Of a stretch of DNA of 12,268 nucleotides, positions 1 through 6,385 are shown in pieces (position 1 is the first letter of the stretch; each line of letters opens with the position of its first letter). A program made the translations under genes and the position numbers. Under the pieces are notes generated by a model. It had not been told where the DNA came from. It saw only the letters and a program-made list of their open reading frames with translations, and searched no databases. Origin of the DNA: Prevotellamassilia sp. (GTDB lineage: Bacteria > Bacteroidota > Bacteroidia > Bacteroidales > Bacteroidaceae); contig JAHAWW010000188.1 of the NCBI GenBank assembly GCA_018383375.1, positions 1-12,268 on the forward strand. The letters run 5' to 3'.

Positions 1-49
1 ACCGAAGTATTATAGTCCAATAAATGCACCGTTTATATTTATCTCGCTG

Positions 50-57
50 CAAAAATA
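50..57 (-). promoter_or_regulatory. Possible leftward -7 box for an off-window gene
   Basis: Read on the minus strand this is TATTTTTG, which fits the Bacteroidota -7 consensus TAnnTTTG. No TTTG -33 box is visible at the usual 19-21 nt spacing. The AT-rich DNA to its left would be the 5' leader of a gene transcribed out of the window. The call rests on one short motif. Confidence 0.3.
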
Positions 58-183
58 CTAATAGATGTCAAGAATTACCCCCCGACTGTTAATTTACAAT
101 AATACGCAGTTTTTTAACATTCCGCCGCCGTCTGAGACGATATTGACGGGGCGACACGACCATTATGGCAACCGCTTTTGTCT

Positions 184-214
184 TTTGCCCAACCACCATT
201 TGGGCTTATCTTTG
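184..214 (+). promoter_or_regulatory. Rightward promoter-like site, TTTG-N19-TATCTTTG
   Basis: TTTG at 184-187 and TATCTTTG at 207-214 are exactly 19 nt apart, a full match to the Bacteroidota -33/-7 pattern. Transcription would start near 218-221, only about 10 nt before the terminator-like hairpin at 228-257. No gene is an obvious target: the nearest plus-strand gene begins at 643 and has its own -7 box. It may drive a very short RNA or an attenuated leader, or be a chance match. Confidence 0.45.
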
Positions 215-227
215 AGGAAGAGAAAAG

Positions 228-257
228 AAAGGAGGCCTTTTGAGACCTCTTTTTTTT
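228..257 (+). terminator. Intrinsic terminator-like hairpin with T-run, rightward
   Basis: AAAGGAGGCC (228-237) pairs with GACCTCTTTT (244-253) around a 6-nt loop, with one C-A mismatch and one G-T wobble. The downstream arm merges into a run of eight T (250-257), as expected of a rho-independent terminator on the plus strand. It would end any rightward transcript starting at the promoter-like site just upstream or entering from the left. Confidence 0.55.
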
Positions 258-581
258 GTTTTTCAGGGGCTTACGGCGTTACTGACAAGAAAAACCGGGC
301 TAAGGTCAGGAATTTCTGTCACTATGACAAGCGGCAGAAAGTGGCAGAGCGGACATTTTGAGGCCAAATGAAGGGCCGCGAAGCCGCCATCCGCGGGCGA
401 GACAAAATAATGTGGGGCGCCGAAGACGTTTTTTTGTCACGCCGAACCCCGTATTTTGAACACCGCCACGCCGACTGCCGCCAGCCCCAAAGGCGTCCCC
501 ACACCGTCACGCCTACACCGGGGCCATGGTAGCGGCTGAAATTGCTCACATAATTTTAGGCCTCATCCCTTAAAAAACTTG

Positions 582-589
582 TAAATTTG
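582..589 (+). promoter_or_regulatory. -7 box of the aminopeptidase P gene
   Basis: TAAATTTG fits TAnnTTTG and lies 53 nt before the ATG at 643, in the AT-rich stretch directly upstream. The -33 element is poor: only TTTA at 555-558, with a 23-nt spacer. This is the best promoter candidate for the 643-3467 gene pair. Confidence 0.5.
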
Positions 590-642
590 CTCCGTAAAAC
601 CAACGGCCTCACGGTCATACTATTCTACCCAACCAAGCCCAG

Positions 643-2448
643 ATGGACAAACAGCAAATCCGAAACCGCGTCAACGCCCTGCACCGATGGATGGCAGAAG
701 AACACTACGACGCTTTCATCATTCCCACCACCGACCCACACAACGGCGAATACACGCCCGACCACTGGAAAGCCCGCGAATGGATTACAGGCTTCGACGG
801 CTCGGCAGGATTGGCCGTGATCACACGCAACTGCGCCGCGCTCTGGACCGACTCCCGCTATTATCTGCAAGCCGAAGCGCAACTCGCCGACACGCCTTTC
901 GTGCTCATGAAAGACGGCACGGCCGGCGTGCCCTCACCGACCGAATGGCTCAAAGAGGTATTGCCCGAAGGCTGCGTGGTGAGCTTCTACGGCGAAATGT
1001 TCACCGTGGCCATGCGCGACGAACTGGTGGACGGACTGGGCAGCCACTACAAGGTGAGCCCAAGCGACATCGACCCCTTCCGCACCATCTGGCCCGAGCG
1101 ACCGGCCCTGCCCGAAGACCCGCTCTTCATCGTGCCGACACAACAGGCCGGAGTCTCAGCGGCCGACAAACTGCGCCTGATTTTTGACACGCAGCACGCC
1201 ATTTGCCCCGAAGCCACCCACTTCATCCTCAACGACCTCTCTGAAATTGCCTGGGCGCTCAACCTGCGCGGTAGCGACATTGCCTACAACCCGCTCTTTG
1301 TGAGCTATCTCATCGTGGGCGCACGCCATGCCCTGCTGTGCACCGACCCGGCGCGCATCACACCCGAAATCAAGGTCCATCTGGCCGAGGCCGGCGTGGG
1401 ACTGGCACGCTACAAGGGCTGGAAAAATTTCATCGACGACGCCGGGCCGACCGACGTGCCGGCTTTTGCCAACACCATGAACGTCAAGGTGGCAGACTAT
1501 TGCCGCACGCTCGGCGTGCGCCATCACATCATCCCCTGGCAGGTGGACCGTCTGAAGGCCGTCAAAAATGCCACCGAGCAGGCCGGTTTCGACCTGGCCA
1601 TGGTGCGCGACGGCGTGGCGATGGTGCAATTCTTGCGCTGGCTCGATGAGCACGTGGCCGACGGCACGGTGACGGAGGTGACGGTGGACGAACGCCTCAC
1701 GGCTTTGAGAGCTGCTCAGACGGGCTACATCGGACTGAGCTTCCCCACGATTGCAGGCTACGGGCCTCACGGCGCCATTGTGCACTATGAAGCCACCCCC
1801 GAAACGGCCGCCACGCTTCAGCCCCACGGCTTGCTGCTGCTCGACAGCGGCGCACACTACGACAGCGGCACCACCGACATCACGCGCACCATTGCCCTCG
1901 GGCCCGTCAGCGACGAGGAGCGCCGCGTCTACACGCTTGTGCTCAAAGGCCACATCGCCCTGTCGCGCTGCCGCTTCCCCGAAGGGACCAACGGCCTGCA
2001 GCTCGACCTGGCCGCACGCTATGCCATGTGGCAAGAGGGCTACGACTTCGGCCATGGCACGGGACACGGCGTGGGACACATCAACACTGTGCACGAAGGA
2101 CCGCAACAGGTGCGCAAAAACCTGCGCGGCTGCACCACCGTGCCGTTCTGTGCCGGCATGACCATCACCGACGAACCGGGCATTTACGTGGCCGGACGCT
2201 TTGGTGTGCGCATCGAAAACACCCTGCTCACCGTCGAGGCAGGCACCACCGACTTCGGGCGGTTCCTCACCTTCAGGCCGCTCACACTCTGCCCCATCGA
2301 CACGCGCCCCATCGACACGGCCCTGCTGCGCGACGACGAACGCCAATGGCTCAACCAATACCACGCGCACGTTTACACCATACTGATGCCTCATCTCACC
2401 GACGAGGCCGACCGACGCTGGCTCAAAGAGGCCACACGCGCCATCTGA
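643..2448 (+). CDS. M24-family aminopeptidase P (Xaa-Pro aminopeptidase)
   Basis: A cytosolic metallopeptidase that removes the N-terminal residue from peptides with proline in second position. At 601 residues it is the long, three-domain form like eukaryotic APP1, rather than the ~440-residue E. coli PepP. Two N-terminal creatinase-like domains (about 1-150 and 160-310) precede the pita-bread catalytic domain (about 315-535), and a C-terminal tail follows. All five expected dinuclear metal ligands are visible: D401 in LDSGAHY, D412 in GTTDITRT, H475 in GTGHGVGH, E511 in TDEPGIY and E525 in VRIEN. The ATG at 643 starts a natural N-terminus (MDKQQIRNRV) 53 nt after a -7 box. The next gene follows after 41 bp on the same strand, so the two are probably co-transcribed. 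No frameshift or missing key residue is seen. It is probably used in intracellular peptide turnover; its preferred substrates cannot be read from sequence. Confidence 0.95.
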   Translation: MDKQQIRNRVNALHRWMAEEHYDAFIIPTTDPHNGEYTPDHWKAREWITGFDGSAGLAVITRNCAALWTDSRYYLQAEAQLADTPFVLMKDGTAGVPSPTEWLKEVLPEGCVVSFYGEMFTVAMRDELVDGLGSHYKVSPSDIDPFRTIWPERPALPEDPLFIVPTQQAGVSAADKLRLIFDTQHAICPEATHFILNDLSEIAWALNLRGSDIAYNPLFVSYLIVGARHALLCTDPARITPEIKVHLAEAGVGLARYKGWKNFIDDAGPTDVPAFANTMNVKVADYCRTLGVRHHIIPWQVDRLKAVKNATEQAGFDLAMVRDGVAMVQFLRWLDEHVADGTVTEVTVDERLTALRAAQTGYIGLSFPTIAGYGPHGAIVHYEATPETAATLQPHGLLLLDSGAHYDSGTTDITRTIALGPVSDEERRVYTLVLKGHIALSRCRFPEGTNGLQLDLAARYAMWQEGYDFGHGTGHGVGHINTVHEGPQQVRKNLRGCTTVPFCAGMTITDEPGIYVAGRFGVRIENTLLTVEAGTTDFGRFLTFRPLTLCPIDTRPIDTALLRDDERQWLNQYHAHVYTILMPHLTDEADRRWLKEATRAI

Positions 2449-2489
2449 CGACAACAAAAAATTACTCACATAAAATCATTCAGCAAAAA

Positions 2490-3467
2490 ATGAAAGAAAC
2501 AATCGAAACAAACGACCAAATGGCAACGCCACGGCACGCCCACCTCACGTGGCCCTTCTGCAAGTACATGCACCTGACGGCAGCCGGAGTGCTCATCGCC
2601 ACGATGTTGTGGTTCGTGGCAGGCATCATCGTGTTGCTCACCCCCACCCAACCCGGCATTGACGGTCTCCAGATGAGCATGAGCGTGTTGGACTTCCTGC
2701 CCACGTGGATACCCTTGTTCGTTGGCTGTGCCGTGTCGGTTTGCTCGGCACTCTATGTGCGCGAAGGTCTGCGCCACGCCGGCTTGGGCCTCAGAGCGTG
2801 GATTACGGGTCTGCTCGTCTGCAACCTCTGCATGACCATCACGGGCACCCTCCTGCCCCACGTCATCGTGTCTTTAGACCTTGAGACTTCATCACTCATT
2901 GGGGTGGGCCTTTGCGCCTTCTTCTTCATCCTGCCCCTGCTTTGCAACCTCGTGTTCAGTGCCATTCTCGGCATCCGACTGCTGGGCAAAACCACCGGCC
3001 GTCTCCACACGCTGGCTCTGACCTACGCCGTGTCGTCGGTAGTGGTGCTGCTCTCAACGGGCATAGGCATCATGCTGTTGCTGGGCGACTGCACCGACAC
3101 CAAACTCGTCATCGCCATTATCCTTTTGGCTGCAGCGGCCCTGTTCTTCTATCTGCCGGCTGCCGTGGCTGCGTTCTGCTTCTCCTCTCCTGAAGAAGGC
3201 GAAAAGCCCAACCGCATTGCCCGCTCTTGGAGTTGGGTGTCTGCCGGCGTGGTTTCGGTGGCCCTTGTGCTCGGCCTTTACGGCCAGTTCTTTATGGAGA
3301 AAGTGCCCTTTACCGACGAAATCATATCTGACGACTTGGAGGAAATCCCCATCGACGAATTTATCGAAGAAGAAAGTGATTTTTCGACCGGCGACGAAGG
3401 TGCCTTCGACTCTACGATGATTGAGGAACCCGCCGAGGTGACCGCCGAGGAAGAATTTGTCAACTAA
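2490..3467 (+). CDS. Hypothetical seven-helix membrane protein with acidic C-terminal tail
   Basis: I do not recognise this 325-residue protein. After a short polar N-terminus (about 1-25) there are roughly seven hydrophobic segments: 30-51, 67-89, 103-123, 136-160, 175-198, 204-230 and 247-265. A charged loop at about 233-245 separates the sixth and seventh. The last 50 residues (276-325) hold 21 Asp/Glu and no Lys or Arg, so the tail is strongly acidic. No catalytic or transport motif is apparent and there is no cleavable signal peptide. The open frame extends upstream inside the aminopeptidase gene, but that part is a shadow frame. The ATG at 2490 is preferred because it follows the previous stop by 41 bp, has A-rich sequence (CAGCAAAAA) just before it, and is where the protein-like composition begins. 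It is probably an inner-membrane protein co-transcribed with the peptidase; its role is unknown. Confidence 0.8.
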   Translation: MKETIETNDQMATPRHAHLTWPFCKYMHLTAAGVLIATMLWFVAGIIVLLTPTQPGIDGLQMSMSVLDFLPTWIPLFVGCAVSVCSALYVREGLRHAGLGLRAWITGLLVCNLCMTITGTLLPHVIVSLDLETSSLIGVGLCAFFFILPLLCNLVFSAILGIRLLGKTTGRLHTLALTYAVSSVVVLLSTGIGIMLLLGDCTDTKLVIAIILLAAAALFFYLPAAVAAFCFSSPEEGEKPNRIARSWSWVSAGVVSVALVLGLYGQFFMEKVPFTDEIISDDLEEIPIDEFIEEESDFSTGDEGAFDSTMIEEPAEVTAEEEFVN

Positions 3468-3560
3468 GACAAAAACGCGCCTCAACGTGCACACCTTATT
3501 ATATTATAGGCGTGCCGGATTGGGGGACTCTTCAAAACTTTCCGACAAAACACGACGACA

Positions 3561-3588
3561 AAGCCCCGACTTTCACGAGCCGGGGCTT
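3561..3588 (+). terminator. Hairpin terminator between convergent gene pairs
   Basis: AAGCCCCG (3561-3568) pairs perfectly with CGGGGCTT (3581-3588) around a 12-nt loop. It lies 93 bp after the stop of the membrane-protein gene and 107 bp from the stop of the convergent antiporter gene, so it could serve both strands. No long T-run follows on either side, so its efficiency is uncertain. A second, weaker GC hairpin lies at 3655-3672 (GGTGG/CCACC), nearer the antiporter stop. Confidence 0.55.
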
Positions 3589-3695
3589 GTTGCGTCAAGA
3601 CGTGTCAATGATTATAGCCACATCGTTGCAACCACGAATGAGGGAAGCGAGATGCGGTGGAGACCCCCACCGACGACGGTGTGGCATTCTTCAGC

Positions 3696-5012
3696 CTACT
3701 CCACGCCGCTGTATTTACGCGGATAGCGGAAATGAATGGCCAAGAGAGCTACGCCGCCCATCAGCATCGGATAAAACAAATAGGGGATAATCCGCACGGG
3801 ATTGATGCCGGCCAGGCCGGAGGCTATCATCAATTGCGCGCCATAAGGGATGAGACCTTGCACACAACACGAGAACGTGTCGAGCAGACCTGCGCTCTTG
3901 CGTGGGTCTACGCCAAAACGTTGGGCAATGCCCTTGGCCAAATGACCCACAGAGAGAATGGCGATGGTGTTGTTGGCCGTGCAAAGATTGGTAAAAGACA
4001 CCAAGCCTGCAATGGTATATTCTGCACCGCGGCGTGTGTGTATGCGCCGCGTGAGCAAACGCATCAAATAGACAATGCCACCGCCGTGTTTCACCAAGTT
4101 CAATAGACCGCCGGCCAAAAGAGACACCGAGATTAAAGGCGCCATCCCCATAATGCCCCGACAAGCATACACGGCCCAGTCGGCAAGGTCGTACGAACCA
4201 GTGGCCATCCCCACACCGCCTGTGAGCAGACACCCCACTAACAAGACTATCAAGACGTTGACACCAAACACTGCGAGCAACAACACCGAGAGATAGGGCA
4301 CAACGCGCAACCAAACGACATCGCCGGCCACTAAGGTCACCTCTTGCTTGCTGCCCATCACGACATACAAAATCAAGGTCAACAACGCCGCCGGTAAGAC
4401 GATGCGCACATTGGCCCGAAACTTGTCGCGCATGCTGCAGCCCTGGGTGCGCGTGGCCATTATCGTGGTGTCGGAAATAAAAGAGAGGTTGTCGCCAAAG
4501 AAAGCACCGCCCACTACTATTGCCACCAACATCGCCACCGGCAGACCGGCCTTGTCGGCCAAGCCACCGGCCACCGGCACCAAAGCGACAATGGTGCCCA
4601 CCGAAGTGCCCATTGACAACGATATGAAGCAGGCGGCCAAAAACAAACCGGCAAAAATCAAATGCGGCGGCAAAAGGTGGAGAGCCAGGTTGACCGTGGC
4701 ATCCACTGCGCCCATTTCGCGAGCTGTTTCGGTGAAAGCGCCGGCAAGCACAAAAATCCAGACCATGACCAGCAGGTCGCGATGGGTGGCACCACGCCAG
4801 AAACGGCTTGCTTTCGTGGGCAAACGCAAGCCGGGAACGACCATAAGCGCGTAGGCCGAAACGATGAGAAACACCACAACGAGTCCCCATTGACTCACCT
4901 CAGACATAAAGCCATAACCCACAAACAGGGCTATGAGCAGGAGCAAGGGCGTGATGGCCATAAAACCATTACGCCGACGGTTACTAAAAATAGTTTGACG
5001 TAGACCGGTCAT
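3696..5012 (-). CDS. NhaC-family Na+/H+ antiporter-like membrane protein
   Basis: A 438-residue polytopic inner-membrane protein with about ten or more hydrophobic segments, resembling the NhaC ion-transporter family, whose characterised members exchange Na+ for protons or move organic acids. The clearest signature is FFGDNLSFISDTT at 171-183, the family's GDN/SDTT core. Others are a Ser/Gly-rich SLSMGTSVGT at 131-140 and TNLCTANNTIAI in the second half (341-352), consistent with the family's inverted-repeat architecture. The open frame runs upstream to 5336, but that part lies inside the neighbouring flavoprotein gene. The ATG at 5012 is the first sensible start, 11 bp after the flavoprotein stop, and gives a normal positively charged cytoplasmic N-terminus (NRRRNGF). 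The spacing suggests an operon with that flavoprotein. Family assignment is confident; the transported ion is an inference, and a substrate other than Na+ is possible. Confidence 0.88.
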   Translation of the reverse strand: MTGLRQTIFSNRRRNGFMAITPLLLLIALFVGYGFMSEVSQWGLVVVFLIVSAYALMVVPGLRLPTKASRFWRGATHRDLLVMVWIFVLAGAFTETAREMGAVDATVNLALHLLPPHLIFAGLFLAACFISLSMGTSVGTIVALVPVAGGLADKAGLPVAMLVAIVVGGAFFGDNLSFISDTTIMATRTQGCSMRDKFRANVRIVLPAALLTLILYVVMGSKQEVTLVAGDVVWLRVVPYLSVLLLAVFGVNVLIVLLVGCLLTGGVGMATGSYDLADWAVYACRGIMGMAPLISVSLLAGGLLNLVKHGGGIVYLMRLLTRRIHTRRGAEYTIAGLVSFTNLCTANNTIAILSVGHLAKGIAQRFGVDPRKSAGLLDTFSCCVQGLIPYGAQLMIASGLAGINPVRIIPYLFYPMLMGGVALLAIHFRYPRKYSGVE

Positions 5013-5023
5013 TGTTATTGCTT

Positions 5024-6274
5024 TTATAGATGTAAATCGGCCGCAGAGGGTCGGCCCAAACGCTGACCTATCGACTGCGACACGACAAAGCCCATGGTCC
5101 AAGCGGCTTGTAGGTTGAAACCTCCCGTGACGGCATCCACATCGAGCACCTCGCCGGCCAAATAAAGGCCGGCATGGCGGCGGCTCTCGAGCGTGGCGGG
5201 CTGTATCTGGTCTAAAGCAACGCCGCCACAGGTGACAAATTCCTCTTTGTGGGGATTGCGACCGCTGATGGTCAAGGTGTGGCCCGTGAGGCGCGAGGCC
5301 AAACGGCGATGGTCTTTGGCACTGAGCGACGACCAACGGCGCTCAGTGCCGATGCCGGTGTGACGGAGCAACGTGTGCCACAAACGCCGCCCTAATGGTT
5401 CGGGACAGACACTGCCCACCTGCTTGGCCGCATGGTCTGACGAAAGCCGGCGCAACATCTCGGCGATAGAGGCTTCGCTCTCCTCACCCAGCCAACCCAC
5501 GACGAGGTCGGCACGATAGGCGTTGTCGTGCAGATGACGCGCGGCGTATGAAGAGAGACGAAGAATGGCCGGACCGCTCACGCCCCAATGGGTGATGAGG
5601 AGCGGTCCTTCGGCCTTAAAGCGCGTCCCGGCCAAACGGGTGGTGACGTGGGGCAAAACCATGCCGGAAAGCTCGGCCAAAGGATGGTTTTCAAGCACAA
5701 AACTAAACAGAGACGGCACCGGAGGGACCGTTTCTAACGAAAGGGGAGAAAGAAAATCGAGCCGGTTTATCTTCGGACTGCCGCCGGTGGTCACGACAAC
5801 GATGTCGGCCTCGACAGGCTCTTTGTCTTGAAACGCGATGCGATAACCCGGCGAGAGAGGATGTATGGCCGTGACGGCACAACCTGTGTGAAGGGCCACG
5901 CCATGGCGACGCATCAGCCTCAAAAGGGTCTGAACGATGTCGTCGGCCCGCTGTGAGCGCGGGAAAACGCAGTGGTCTTCTTGCGTTACAAGCGGTACGC
6001 CTTCCTGCTCAAACCAACGCATCACGTCGCGATGGTCAAAGACTTTGAAGAGACGCTTCAACAGTCGGGCGCCACGCGGATATACAGACTCGGCGCTGCG
6101 TACATCGGCAAACGAATTGGTCAAATTGCAGCGGCCTCCACCCGTAACGGCTACCTTGGCCAAAGGGCGGCTGAGACGTTCAAACACGCTGACAGTGGCC
6201 TCGGGGCACTGCCGAGCAATGTGCACGGCAGCGAAACAGCCGGCTGCGCCGGCACCAATGATGGCGATGTGCAT
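5024..6274 (-). CDS. BaiN/HI0933-family NAD(P)/FAD-dependent oxidoreductase
   Basis: A 416-residue flavoprotein of the HI0933/YhiN/BaiN family. The N-terminal Rossmann motif IGAGAAG (6-12) binds FAD. The family hallmark VAVTGGGRCNLTN follows at 41-53, and the C-terminal FAD-contacting GEVLDVDAVTGGFNLQ at 374-389 completes the fold, with a smaller inserted domain between. Members have been linked to bile-acid double-bond reduction (BaiN) but most have no proven substrate, so I would not assign a reaction. The frame could begin at a TTG 24 nt upstream (6298), but the ATG at 6274 places the dinucleotide-binding strand (MHIAIIGAG) at the very N-terminus, as the family normally has. The antiporter gene follows after 11 bp. 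The terminator-like hairpin upstream (6299-6349) suggests that transcription is separate from cysS. No lost motif is seen. Confidence 0.9.
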   Translation of the reverse strand: MHIAIIGAGAAGCFAAVHIARQCPEATVSVFERLSRPLAKVAVTGGGRCNLTNSFADVRSAESVYPRGARLLKRLFKVFDHRDVMRWFEQEGVPLVTQEDHCVFPRSQRADDIVQTLLRLMRRHGVALHTGCAVTAIHPLSPGYRIAFQDKEPVEADIVVVTTGGSPKINRLDFLSPLSLETVPPVPSLFSFVLENHPLAELSGMVLPHVTTRLAGTRFKAEGPLLITHWGVSGPAILRLSSYAARHLHDNAYRADLVVGWLGEESEASIAEMLRRLSSDHAAKQVGSVCPEPLGRRLWHTLLRHTGIGTERRWSSLSAKDHRRLASRLTGHTLTISGRNPHKEEFVTCGGVALDQIQPATLESRRHAGLYLAGEVLDVDAVTGGFNLQAAWTMGFVVSQSIGQRLGRPSAADLHL

Positions 6275-6298
6275 GACTCTTCTTGTGGGAATAAACAA

Positions 6299-6349
6299 AG
6301 CCGACGTACAAGGGCTGAGGGGTCGATGTGGCCTCTTTGTACGCCGGCT
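6299..6349 (-). terminator. Terminator-like hairpin after cysS
   Basis: The plus-strand arms at 6299-6311 and 6337-6349 pair over 13 bp with one A-C mismatch (AGCCG/CGGCT plus CGTACAA/TTGTACG). The 25-nt loop can fold further through GAGG/CCTC. On the minus strand, in the direction of cysS, the second arm is followed by TTTGTTTATT, a U-rich tail. It lies 36 bp after the cysS stop and 24 bp before the next ATG, so it probably separates the two units. Confidence 0.6.
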
Positions 6350-6385
6350 GAAATCTTTGTTAGAACAACTGCATGAGGTGGCAGG

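Larger units (their letters stand above)
1..642. other. Non-coding left flank
   Basis: I see no convincing coding sequence here. The short open frames (for example 65-361 plus and 322-549 minus) give low-complexity, Arg/Trp/Ser-rich translations with no recognisable domain. The stretch does contain a possible leftward -7 box near 50-57, a rightward promoter-like site at 184-214, a terminator-like hairpin at 228-257, a cluster of GACA/GGCAGA motifs at about 278-356, a weak T/A hairpin at 401-438, and the -7 box of the downstream aminopeptidase at 582-589. Its first ~130 bases are AT-rich and the part from about 360 to 540 is GC-rich. Confidence 0.6.

Noticed and set aside
343..359. Sigma-54 promoter at TGGCAG...TTTTG
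   Set aside because: The -12 GC dinucleotide is not at the required 10-nt distance from the -24 GG, so only a partial resemblance remains.
65..361. 98-codon plus-strand frame in the left flank
   Set aside because: It runs through a promoter-like site and a terminator hairpin and has no protein-like pattern.
322..549. 75-codon minus-strand frame in the left flank
   Set aside because: Trp/Arg/Ser-rich translation with no motif, in a region that also contains regulatory-looking repeats; too little evidence for a gene.
1156..2469. 437-codon open frame antisense to the aminopeptidase gene
   Set aside because: It lies opposite a gene with all five metal ligands; the long antisense frame follows from GC-rich codons and its translation has no recognisable domain.
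5013..5336. N-terminal extension of the antiporter frame to 546 residues
   Set aside because: The extra part lies entirely within the flavoprotein coding sequence, is Arg/Pro-rich and is not membrane-like; the ATG at 5012 gives a normal N-terminus.
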